DNA of 64,000 bases, taken from assembly GCA_008638375.1 (NCBI GenBank), contig VIRR01000564.1, forward strand, positions 1 through 64,000. The letters run 5' to 3'. The DNA is from Nyssa sinensis (taxonomy: Eukaryota > Streptophyta > Magnoliopsida > Cornales > Nyssaceae). Every line of letters starts with the position of its first letter. The first letter of the stretch is position 1. The notes beneath the pieces are model-generated. The model ran no database searches and was not told the DNA's origin. It saw only the letters and a program-made list of their open reading frames with translations. The position numbers and the translations under genes were made by a program. Below are positions 50,501 through 63,690 of the stretch, one piece after another.

Positions 50501-53500
50501 TAGAATGAGTTGCCCCCACAATGATGATAGACCTCTGTTCGGTTTTTCATCAGGTGTTGGGCAACACTTCTGGATTAAGCATCTACCAAAATCAGTTAAT
50601 GGTTGGAAATTTATGTGGTGTTGAGTTTCCTAACTAGAGGAAGAGTTTTTACTAACTGGGTGGGGGAGAAAGGGTGACTATTTAAATCAAAAGTGCAAAG
50701 GTTGAACTGATGCCAGTGAAGAAGATAATAAGTTGTTGGGGTGGAGAAAAAAGTTTTCAGTCTTATTTTTGCTCTGAAGTATTTCTGCTGAAATGCAGAG
50801 TGAATGAAATGTGCAAGATGGATTACATGATTCCTTCAAGTGTTGGTGAAAACAAAGGTAACACGCCTACTAAAATGGCTGCCATGTGAAAATTTCTTAT
50901 TGGAGTATGGCAAGTTTGGAGAGATGAGAAAATTTCAAATTGGTGAACTAATGTTTCTTTCATTGACAAGTCCTTGGCTAGTTGTATGTTTCTGTTGGCC
51001 ATTCTCTCCTCGTTATTGGTCAATATCATTTGTGTTTGAAGCATCGGTTTGCCAGTCAAGATTTCCTCACATACTTCCTAGAGTTGCCTCAAGAATGCAT
51101 CTGGATTTGTTTCATCAAGCACTTTAATCTCAAACAGTTCCATGAAACTGCTTTTGATAAGGATCAACACTATTCCTAGTATTTACCATGTATCCAAGGT
51201 GATGATTTCATGGAGGTGTGGATATTGTTTGTAATTCTGAAAGGCAGGCGTTTTCAATGTTGCCTATAATTGTGTAGTTCTTAATCTTTGTATATCATTA
51301 TACAACATTGTATAGATAGCGAGATTATGTACATTGGCAGTTTCATGATTATCTATTTAGTTATAGATTGAGCAAAAGTTCTTTATGGGCTTTGTGGGTT
51401 ATCTTGAAGCCAGATTTTTTATGGATGGATGTGGCTGTTGATTTTAATGCCAAGTTGCGGAGTACCTTATATCAACTCTTTGACTACAATATGGTTTAGG
51501 CGTTTAATTTAATTTGCATCTTCTCATCTTATAGTGATGTAGATATGTTAGAAATTGCAGAAAGTTGTCGCAGGTATTGGCTTCTCCTTCTTTCAGTGTC
51601 AGTTTCAGTGGTGCATCCTTCATTTAATGTCCCATACTTATTTTTAACGATGTCAAAAGTATTGGTCTCCCATTCATTCAGTGTCAGTTTAATAGCGTAT
51701 CCTTCATAAGAGGTTCCGATCCTTTTCTGCTTTATTATTACTTATACTACTGCTGGGGTCCCATAACCATCTTATTCTCATAAATTGCATTTTTCATAGT
51801 GCAGGCAAATTAATATCTTCGTTTCAATTTTGAGGGAGAAATATTGAGATAAATTTGTTTGTGTAAAAGAAGTTTATGTAGTTTATCATACTATTTTATT
51901 CTCAAGTATGATATATTTGCTGCAGTGTAGGGAAATTTAGTTTCTTGGTTTGATTAACCAGGGAATGTTTTGGAGTCATTTTGTATTGTGAAGGTCTAGA
52001 ACTAGTTAGTTTGAACAGGTTTTTTTGCTGGCTTTGTTAACAGAGCTACATTTGATGGAGTATGTGGTATATTTATTATCATGTTTATGTCATTGTTAAT
52101 CAGTCATTGCGGTTCATACCACCTTAATTTTTTCTCTCTCTCTTTTTTTTTTTATTTTTTTTGACATTCAGTGTAATAGTGGTTAGAAGCTTAAAAAAAT
52201 TGATTTTTTAATCTTCTTAAAGCACAAGGTTTTACTCCTTTTATTTTGTACTCACGAATCAGAGACATTGCTGTGCCAAAAGGATGGAATAACTTTACAT
52301 CCTACAGATTAAGTCATGTTTCAAATTTGAGCAATGGGAGATGCACAAGACAGACCTGGGTTACTCATCCTGGTTTCTAAATAGCTAATTTTTTATTGTA
52401 TGTAGATATCTTTGTGGACAGGACAGAGGACCAATTTTGTTTCATTCTTTCTATAGTCATTGATCATACGTTTTTGCTAAGAATTGCTGGGGATTTTTCC
52501 ATTAGATTTTGTATTTCACGCATAAGTTCCACGGTTACGTGTATAAACCTACCTATTTTGAGATAATATAAGAAGAAAACATAGATTTTGATGCATAAAA
52601 TGGTAAGAACTTTTAGGCTGTGGCAATGATTACAGGGTTTATCTAAAGTTCTTTTTGATTGTTGAATTAGTACAATTTTCTTTTGTAATATCCATTTGAT
52701 ATTATAGAATAAGAGGGCTTTGAAGTAGATTTTCCTTTCATTTTCTTTTCTTTTTGTCATTACTTTGTTAAAACCTAGCCGTAACCTAGTCGTTGCCATT
52801 ACCATTGCTGCAGCTTCTGCCAGTGCCTCCTCATTGATTGGGAAGCGTATAAATATTATACAAAAATCTAATAGAACTTGAATTTTTTAGTACTTAATAT
52901 TCTTATATACCCCAATTGCAATTTAATTGCAGAGTTCTGATGGTATATGTCAATATTGCTTGTATCATTGAACCCAAATACTAATCCATCTTATGTTATT
53001 GAGTTTTTCTGTAGTTTTTCCCCATAATTGCAAACCACCACCACCATCACTAACAATAATTGTCATCCCTAATACCTTGACACAACAGTCACCACATCCT
53101 CCACTGCTCTATATCTCCACACCACCAAGCATCCCCAGTCTGCCTCAACTGCCACCCCACCACTGCAATCAATTCCTTTAGCTTGCCACTACCTACATCA
53201 AGCTAAACCTACTCTTCTTTGATGAAAAAGGTTTGGAACACTTGAACAGACCCACCATCACTACCAATTCGACCACCTTACATCACCACTGATGTCATCA
53301 ACCCAGCACCTAGAGTACACCACCACGGTAACCATATTTGTCATTATCATCATGCTGTCATACCACCATTAGTCGTTGCATTCAATTTTACCATCCAGCA
53401 GAAGATACCAAACACACTATGCCTGTTAACCCCCCACCCCCCCCCCCCCCCAATATGTTCCAACAAGCTTTTAGTAACATATTTTAATCTAAAATGATCA

Positions 53501-54357
53501 TACCTTTTTTTTCAATAATGGTTTCAGTTCTGACTTCTGACATACATACAATGATACAAGTGCTTGAAGATGTTATAGTAGCAATTGTAGTTGAAATCAG
53601 TTGACTGCACTCGATGTATAAACTTTTTTTGCTACCTAATATTGGCATTCTTTTATAGATTATGGCACATTACTGTTACACATCTTTTGACGTTTTGCAT
53701 CTTATTCTTGATGAGTTTATTCGTAGTTCACATATGAAAATATTCACCTATCCTACACAATTTTCTCTCTGTTATATCGTTTCATTTGAAAAGTTATGGC
53801 TATACTCAAATTGTTCTTTTCCTTCGTTCATATTTTTAGTAGTACCTTCTAACTATGTGGTTTTCCGCTAGGCTATGTTGATTAATAATACACACTGCTT
53901 GCATCTTGCTTTTCTAAATTTAGATATACTTTTTTCTTATAGTAATTTATAAGAAAATTTTTGGATCATGAGATCACCATATCGAATTCATTCACTAAGA
54001 CGTGAAATGATGAATAAAGTGGCCTGGAATGGTTGGTTTTGGTAAAGCTTGATTTCCGGAAAGCAGCAATAGGTAGAACATGGAAATATGGAAGTTGTGC
54101 AACATATGTTTCTAGTGGTTCCGAGACAGTTTTTTGTTGTTGTTATTATTATTATATTGTGAACTTATTTCCTACTTGATCGCAGACTTCAGCAAGCACT
54201 AGTTTGTGGTTATCAAGTTGTGAGATCTCTCTCTCTCTCCCCTCTTCCCCCCCCCCCCCGGCCCACCCCACCCCACCCCACCCCAACCCAAAAACCCAAT
54301 AAGTAACCTGGCATGCATTTACAATTTTGACTTGCAAAAGCCAAATGCTTTTCAAGT

Positions 54358-54393
<36 letters not shown>

Positions 54394-57300
54394 TATAGAT
54401 AATTAGCTTGCAAAAGCATAGCTTTGCCAAACAAGATTTCATAGCTTTCTTAACTATTGTCTTTAGTACCCGATCGATTCCAGCTTCGGTAAAGAATAGG
54501 TTGAATAAGTTGTCAAGGGATTTTTTTTGGGCGTGGCTTGGGAGATGGGAGAAAATTTCATCTTGCGGGATGAAATTAAATTCATGCTCCAATAAGGGAG
54601 GATGGGCTGGGGATAAAAGAGTTACGAGTGTTTCACCGACTTTTTAGGAATGGCTTTGGAGATTTGCTTTAGAGCCAAATGCTTGGCTAAGGTCAATTAT
54701 CGAAGAAAAATATGGTTGTGTTGAAGTGGGATTGATATCCAAGAAGGTGGAAGGTACTTTTGGCCTGGTTTTATGAAAGAGCATTAGACGGGGTGTTTAG
54801 GATTTCATAAGGTGCATAGCTTTTTAGGTGGAGTGGGCTCTAGAGTCAGATTTTGGTATGATGTTTATAGTGGTGATATGGCTTTTGGCTTTTAAAGATA
54901 GATTTCCTCAGCTCTTTGAGATGAACTCCAATAAAAAAGCATTGGTAGCAGACTTAATGTCCTTATCGGGAAATGTGGTGGTTTGTACCATAGTTACCAA
55001 AAAACACTAATACCCTATGGATTTTTATTTTGGTACGCACATTTCAAAATAGAGTACACTCACGTTCTGAAATATTAAATTTAGCAATCCGAGAAATTTC
55101 ATCTTAGTTCTTTCCTTAATTTTCCTTTTAACAGAGAATTAATAGGAAAAAAACCAATGCAAAACAAGAGTTCAACATAAATTGGTATACTTGGTTCAAT
55201 ACTTTTACATGTCTAATTCTACTATAATAAATCTTTATAACTATATAGAAAACTCATATATTTCAGTGATATTAATTCTTGTTACTCATCTTTGTGTGAA
55301 TACTCCTACAATTAGACCTACCGCATTGTATTCCACCTGTCATTTACATAAGCCTATCTTTCATCATACCACATTTAAAGTATGTAATGTATTGTGTTCC
55401 CTTTCCGTGTACCATAATGATCTGTGTTCGAGGTAACATTGGTTTGTATTCTCTAGTTTAGGAGGGACTTTTACCCTTGGGGTTGTACGAGTTAGGAAAA
55501 GGCTTGGATAAATATTCCGTAGGTCCCATGTTCAACTCCCATGTCAAGGGCCATTTAACTTCAAAAAAAAAATTAGAAGGGACTTCCAAGTTTGGCAGTC
55601 TAAAGCAAGTGCAGATCAAGGTGAAGCTATCAGATGGATGCGTCGGAATGGGAGGAGCATCATTGTTACATCTTTCTAAAAGTTACTTTCTAGGGAAGGT
55701 GTTGTAGACTTTCCTTGGAAAGGCACCTGCTGTCCAAAAGTTCCTATTAAGGTGGCATTCTGGGCTGTCGCTTGGGGTGCTGATGTTACGGTGGAAAACT
55801 TAAAAAGAAGGGGTCTCAGATTGGTAAATCAATACTGTATGTGTAAGGGGGAGGAGGAGACAGGGGCTCACTTTTTTCTTTATTGTGCGGTGGTGAAGGA
55901 ATTGTGGTACCTTTTGTTCTCTCTTTTCAGATGCTCTTGGATTATGTTGCGTTCGGTGTTGCAGCTCTACAAGAGTTGGAGAGGTGGATGCAAGAAGAGA
56001 AGTGTTCGAAGGACTTGAAATGTGGCACTGTTGTGTCTTATATGGTGTATATGGAGATAATGGAATTGAAGACTCTTTGAAGGGGAAGAAACGTCAGTTA
56101 TTATTGGGATGCATATTGGCAAACTTTTATGTGTACTAACTCAGAAATATAACCAACCTTCTTTGTTAGAAATGTTAGATTATTGGGGTAATGCCTATTT
56201 TCTGCTAAATATTTTTTGTTTCTATTAAGAGAAGGTGTTGCAAGTCTAATGTTGTTAAATGCTATGGTTCTTGCAGTTTACACTTTTTTAGCGTTGAATC
56301 ATCATTGAGTTCTTACTTTACTTCTTACAGTTTCAAATAAAATGAAGGTTCTCTGTTGCTCAAAGGAATTTATTGTTTGTTGTCTAATGTGATATTTCTG
56401 TTGATTAGAAATCTGTGTGGAAATGTGATGATCAGATATTAAGGTTGCGGGTATTGTTATCACAATTCCTTTTTTGGGCATTAATCTATTCTTCATTAGG
56501 TGCACCTTTGTTAAAACAGAAACTCCATCACTATCACGAAAGCAGGGATTCGCTGGTAATACTAATTTGATACTGACAACTATATGCATTTTAACATGTG
56601 TGCTCTGTATGAGGGTTCATGATTAAAAATCAAGTAGGCCCTAATTTGGAAGCGGTAGGCAAATAGGCATAGTAGTTTGGTCATCAGTCATAAGTTGCTT
56701 CTCTGAATTTTTCTAAAATCTTTCTACATCATCTATTATAGTCCTGTTTCTCTTATAACCTTTTTTCATTCTGAAGTAGCTCTCTAAATTTATATTTTAC
56801 ATTTAACATTGTTCTAGTCTCTTTATTTAAAACATTTTGTGTAATACAAAGTTTCACATGGGATTTGTCTGTGTATGTGTCAATAAAATGCATCTATAGA
56901 TAAAACACTGCCAACCCTAGATGTAAGCCTGTCATGCATGCGAATATAGATATCATATTTGACCAATTTGACAAACCCTTTTTAACTTCGTTAGAAATTT
57001 TATTTGCTAATATGGCCTCTTTTTCTTTTTCTCTCTCCTATTTTTTTTCATAATGTCCTTTCCATCCCTGCCCCAACCCTCATCTAAAAATAAAAAATAA
57101 AAAATCCATGCATAAGGAAATTAAATACACTGATAGAAGTAAAAGATGAGTTTGACATTAGGTAAAAGTCTTTGATTATGTTCTCTGAAAACTCTTAACT
57201 TTATATTGAATCAATGCCTCCCAGCACTCTAAACTGATGAGGTCAATGTTAGGTAATGGTCTTTGATTATGTTCTCTAAAACCTCTATTATAAGCACAGC

Positions 57301-60300
57301 ATAGTTCAATTAAGGACCATGTAAAGGTCTTTTTTATTCTCTTTAAACTTTGTTTATTAGTAAATGGATAATTTATATTATCATTATACTTGGAATGAAG
57401 GAAAAAAGATCTCTGAATAGGCGAATACTCTTGTTTCACAATTTACCCTCAGTTGGTTCATTTTTTATTAAATCTTATATTCTTATATGTAGGTGTGAGA
57501 TTGCAATTTTTGCTAGGGTAGCACAAATGCCGTTATGAAGTTGTATGCATAAATTATCCATATTGGTTACCAATATCTCTTGGATACATTTTAATACTTC
57601 CTGGATGTATCCATAGAATGAAAATGAGTACTAAAAGTTCAAATTGGTATCCGATTCTTCTCAGATGCTAGTGGACATATTTTGATGAGAAATACTATGC
57701 TTCCCAAATTTGTATGCCAAATGATGTGGCACTGATGTGGGAGAATCACATTAATTACATGATTTCAAGTATTGCTAGTAATCAAATGCCATGCCAATGC
57801 CATAGCATTTGGGATAGATATTTGGGATATCATTATGGGAAGTATAGCATTGTTGTATTTTGACATGCCTTTGGTTTTTCTAGAATAAAATTAGAGTATA
57901 ATTGGGAGGGTAAATGTAGCAAGGGTTTTAAGTACTCGGACCATTTATCAGAGAAAATGTACTGAGCTATGAGGATGGTAAATAATGGTGAATCTGTTCC
58001 TAAATCCATGTCCATGCTACATTGCCCTCAGTTTTCGCGCATGCATTTTATTATTGTAACTTCAAACATAGAATATTTGATCAGTTCAAAAAAAATAAAA
58101 TTGTATGTTTGTCATAATTTGTGGGTGCCTGTAGTCATGTCCTCACCATATCAGCATATCCTTATCCTGCTTCTCTAAAATTTGTTGTTTCAGCGTGTAC
58201 ATAGCATATTGATTTTGTTTCCCAGATCCATATTCATCTCCATACTCCATAGCTTTTCTGCTATAATTTTAGAATTTTTCAGTAAATCTAAACCAATGTT
58301 ACCTGGAACGTGAATTGTTATGGTACATGGAACGGGAACATAGATTGTCACTTGTTATAAAACATGGTACGTTAGTGGTATACTTTTTTGGATTACTTTG
58401 TTGGAACGAAATACGTTTATTTGAAACATGATATGCTTTTTTATTGTGTTTGTCATAATATTCACATATACACACACAAACACATACCTGGAAAAATTCC
58501 AACGAATCTAGCCATTATAAAATAAAAATTCCAATATGTATTTTCTTGTTTGTTGTATGATTTTTTAGGACTTTTAATATTTTAGATTGGAACGCTCAAT
58601 GTTGTATTCCAAATTGCGAATAATCCACATTTTGGATCATGCAATCCAATTCTCAATTTGCTTGGGGGGAAGGGGGGAGCAAATTAGTGGTTACTATGAT
58701 CTAAACTATCTTGTTGAAAGACCATTATCAACCAAAATCCTTTACCCTCTTTTGTCTTCCTCTTTGTCAAATGATCTCTAACTCCATACAACATAATTTC
58801 AATGAAGAACTTGTTATTCCTGGTTTCACCAATATTACATATTTCTCTTAGACCAGATCTCCATACTAGTTTAGTTAATGTGGTTAGGCAATGCTTCTCG
58901 CGGTCAAGCTTCCCTTGATGATATTTGGCCTAGATGAGGCCTAGGGCTCTTTGGCAGCCAGAAAAAGCAACTTACCTGGGTCGCATTTTGTAACCTCACT
59001 GAAGCAATCATGACCGGTGTTTCTTTGTTTAGATTTGGGGGAAAATGGTTGCATTAAATGCATCTTCTACCATATAGTTTTTTTTTTTTTCAATTTTTTT
59101 TTCTTTGCTGAAGTATCCAACTCTGACAATTGAGAGCTCTCAACCCTAGCCCTTTCTGTCTCAACAGCATGCACCATCCAACCCCACAAACCTCATTAAC
59201 AGCCACCATCACCACTCTTCTGCAATCATTAGTCACCACCTCTGTAAGCACTAGAGTATAGCCCACAGATGATCTTATCATCACTACTTCCCGTCATCAT
59301 CCTCTAATTGTGTTACCCTGCCAATGCCATGAATCTCCACAAGCTGTAGCACAAGTGAAGTCATGACAATCTCCACAAGCTGTAGCACAAGTAAAGCCAT
59401 GATAACTCGACCACAATGGCCTCCATCACCAGTGTCACCGCTCTTAGAGGAAACCTGCCCCTACCTCTTTTATGGATTCTCTCTCTCTCTCTCTCTCTGG
59501 TCACTGATTTGATGGTTTTATATTGGAAGCAATTTTTATTTTTTTTATTTTGAACGCAGGCCTCATATTGAAAATCGTGCATGCCTTGTACTCTCTAATA
59601 TTTATTTGTTCCAAATCTTTAATAATTTCTAGCAAGTTTTTCAGCGTCACTACACACCTCTTTGGTGTTAACTATTGTTCATAAGCGAATGAAGTTTGTC
59701 AGGACCTTCTAGGTTATCTAAGGGCCTATTTTGCTACTTTGCTAATATAAGAAGACATCGGACAGCACATGGCTTTGCTTCCTTCTAACCCCATCACTTG
59801 TTTGCAAATTACAGATCTTTCTTGCCTTGATATTTTACCTTCTAGGTTGAACCACTTCTCTGATCCTTTGTCACCTTCTACTACAGACATATGGATCACT
59901 AAATTTATTTTGTGGTTAATATTTGTCTTAGGATAGATTTGCAATCCAAACATCTCCTAGCTGGACAAGAGTATGTCTCCTGTTGGTTTTACTTCTGAAG
60001 ATTATTGATTACCAATCTCTTATTTGAAGCACATGTTTGCCTTTATGAGATAATATGCCTTTTCAAATTCTAAAACTGCCTGGGTCTCAGTTGTTCCCTT
60101 CATAAGGATTCTCAGTGGCCCTCATGTATACTTTACAACATGGTTATCTAAGTTCCTCTATATGAAAATTTTATCACCCTAATGGATTTTTGAATTATTT
60201 AATGCCATTCTTAAGCATAATAGATCCTCGTGTCATCCAGTATTAAACTTCATGGCACCGATTTATCTCTTTTTTTTATCAGTAAAGTGTGTATATAAAT

Positions 60301-63300
60301 ATAAAGGCGTCCGAGGGGGGCGAACCCATAATTACAAGAAAAGGGAATCGGGAATAATTATATCCTTAGTTCCCCTAAGGACTCTACAAAAGAATCTAAG
60401 TATTTAGAATATTCCTCTTTCATCCAGAAGTATTACATTGGTAACATATTGTTTTTAAAACAAAAAATGGCTTGCTCTTTATCTTCAAATATTCTTTTGT
60501 TCCTCTCCTTCCACAGGCTCCAAAAAACACAAAGGGGAGCCATCCTCCAAGCGCTCCTAACTTCCCTCCTCATCTTCCCACATCTCCATCTCAAGAGCAC
60601 CTCCATAACTATGCGAGGCATCACCCTGGCAATAACCAAAGAGAGAGAACATTAGGGCTCCAAGCATCCCTAGTGACATTACAATGGATAAGGAGGTGAT
60701 CAACCGTCTCTTCCTCTTTCTTACACATGCAGCATGCAACTGACCAACTGAAAACCCCCTGTAATGAATATTATCCATGGTCAATATATTATCCCAAGTA
60801 GCCAACCACACAAAAAAGACACATTAGCAGGAACCTTGGATTTCCAATTGATATTCCCAGGGAAGGAATCCTCATATCCATTATCCACCCTCCAGCCCCT
60901 TATAATAGGACTTAACAGTGAATACTTTGGATTTATCCAAAGTCCAAACAATCCCTTCCTTATCTTGATACTGCTCAAAAGTACCCAAAAAAGTCTCAAC
61001 TTGACCCATTTTCCAGTCATAGAAATTCCTGCGGAAACTAAGACTCCCCACCAATTCTCCTCCCGCTAGAGTGACATAATCAGCAACAAAGGCCCTTTAT
61101 TAGAGGCCAACCTGTACAACAAGGGAAATCTGTAGGCTCATCACCACGCCAAGAATCCTCCCAAAATCTCACTCGGCTCCCCATTCCCCACCTCAAAGAG
61201 GATAAGATTATGCAAGGCCTCTTTCCTTTGCATTTAGACTTCCAAACACCATACCCAAAAGGCTCCACAACATCCTTCGAGAACCACTCCCTACCTCACT
61301 CCCGTATTTGATGGAAACAATATCCTTCCATAAAGCTCCTTCTTCCGAAACATGTCTCCACAACCATTTTGCCAACAAAGCCCTGTTGAACAAACCCAAA
61401 TTTTTAACTCCCAAGCCACCCTTTTTTAAGGGAGCCTTTTCCTTCTCCCATCGAACTACATGAATGTTCCTCTCTCCCTCCTTGCCATCCCATAGGAAAT
61501 CATGTTGTATTTTCTCCTACTTCTCCTCCACCTTTTCCAGCATTAGAAAAAGGGATATATAATAGGTGGGGAGGTTAGTCAAAATGATTTTTATGAGGGT
61601 AATTTTGCCCCCTTTTGAAAGACTCTGACTCTTCCTCCCTGCCAATCTCCGTTAGAATCTCTCCACCACCGCATCCCACACTGCCGAAGATCTCACCGAA
61701 GCCCCTTAGAGGTAAACCCAAATATGTAGTAGGGAAAGAGCCTACTATGGCCCCCCCCCCCAACTCCATCTGCCAAAGCCTGAATCTCCCTAACATCCCC
61801 TACCGGAATGATCACTCTTCTCTGAGTTTATTCTCAAGCCAGAGACTGCCTCAAAGCAAACCAAAATGCAACACTAATAATGAAGCTACCTATCCTCAGC
61901 ATCACAGAAAATCAGGGAATCATCGGTGAAGGAAAGGTGGGAAACAACCATACTTCTTCCTTCTCCATTCTCTACTTTAAAGCCTCGCAAAAGGCCCCCT
62001 CTTTCCCCTCTATATAAATTTATCCTGAGAACTGCCATAACAACAACAAATAGAAAGGGGGAGAGATCTCCCCTGTCTAAGCCCCTGGAAGACTGGAAGT
62101 ACCCTGCAGGAGACCCATTGATGATGACTGAATACGACACGAAAGAGATGCATGTCTCTATCTCCTCCTTTAAAACACTGTTAATTAATATATTAACTCT
62201 CTGCATTTTAGTCCAAACGCAATTTTTTTCCTTTTTCTGTGTGTATATATACATTACTATATATATATATATATATATATATGATTTATCTAAGTTTTCC
62301 TGATTATAAATCGTGTTCGTCGCAGATTTAGTATGAAGATATTTTAGTTGCTACCTTGCAAGTTGCAAGGGTCTTGGGCTGTGGATGGCTACCTATTCGA
62401 ACCTTCTTATAGGTTTATTTATAAATGTAAATACATTTGGGCTTGGGATCTGGTTAAAGTCGACAGAGGTGATAAAGGTTTAAAAGTAATATCTTCTAAT
62501 TTCTAAACTAGGGTAGAGTGGCGGAGTACCTTGATGACCTGAAGATTTGATGCTATTGGATGGCCAATTGATGTTACATGTGTAGGAGTGAGGAGGAGAC
62601 AGTGGGCCATCTTTTGCTACATTGTGGGATTTTGAGGGAGCTTTGGGTTCCATTATTTGTATTATTTGATATGAGTGGAGCATGCCTGAGTTGGTGAGGG
62701 ATATGTTGAGTTGGAGAGGAAGTTGTCTTCGACAGCGTGTGCAAAAGGTATTGGATGTGGCTTCTTTTTGGCTTATGTGGGGTATCTGGTGTGAGCAATA
62801 TGCACTTTTTTGAATGCATTGAGATGCCTATTCATAGATTGAAGCTCTCTCTGTTGAGGACTTTGTGTGTTTTGAATTTTTGATTAAACAGTCATCCCTT
62901 GTTTATTAATTCTATTATAGTGTTTTGCAAGACATGAGTTTTTGTTCTTGATACCAGTATATTGTTTGGGTATACCTTGGGCGTACATGGTTTGTGCCCT
63001 CATCCGGAATTTTCATTGAAAGACGAGTTGCTTTCAAGAATTTCAGTGCCGGATAGAATTCTATTAGATGACCTAATTAGTAGGCTGATTCAGTTTTTAC
63101 AATCTGTGTCTCATGTGTTTTTGTTTTGAAGAAACTCTCCCCTTTCTGTCAGATTTATAATTTTCCTATGGTTTGAGGTTTTTTTTTTTTTTTTTGGGGG
63201 GGGGGGGGGGGGGGTTCTTAACTGGGTGACCTCTTCATTAGTTGCCAAAGTTTCAGGCCCCAAAGGCAAGCTGCATTCTAATTTCATCTCTTTTTCCATT

Positions 63301-63639
63301 CTTTGGGGGATATTTAAAAAGAGAAATTTGTTCCCAAAGGAGTATCTCCAGTCACATCTTGTGCGAAAAAAACGGAAGGTTCTTTTCTCCCAAGTGTTTT
63401 TATATTAGCTAGATTGTTTTTTCATTTTTCATTTTTTGTTTGATAAGTTAGATTGTTTTTGCAAAGAGCAAGTTTCTTTTTTCCCCAAGTTTCTTTGTAA
63501 TGATTGGGATGAGTTGAGGAGTTTCAGTTGGCCAGATTGTTTTTTTAAGTTTTGGATTTTCTTTCTCCTCTCTCTTTTTCTTTGGTTTGGGGGGATATAT
63601 TTTTCTCTGTGTAATTATTTGGGGGGTTTTTGAGGTGCT

Positions 63640-63690
<51 letters not shown>

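Larger units (their letters stand above)
54440..56130 (+). pseudogene. 5'-truncated L1 LINE ORF2 relic
   Basis: Frames give [19 protein letters not shown] near 54470, then [20 protein letters not shown] near 54895 (consensus LxDRFPRLFxLSxxK). After an interruption (about 54986-55572) they give [20 protein letters not shown] near 55715, then [35 protein letters not shown] near 55870, then LIWCIWR near 56035. This is the C-terminal part of L1 ORF2, including the zinc-binding CxC...HxxxxC domain found after the reverse transcriptase. Stops and frameshifts are frequent. The element is truncated at about 54440. Confidence 0.85.

Noticed and set aside
52464..52805. Minus-strand ORF of 113 codons
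   Set aside because: No recognisable domain; it lies within the inferred intron of a plus-strand gene and has no promoter or conserved motif.
61926..62303. Plus-strand ORF of 125 codons
   Set aside because: It is the antisense of the L1 reverse-transcriptase relic on the minus strand.
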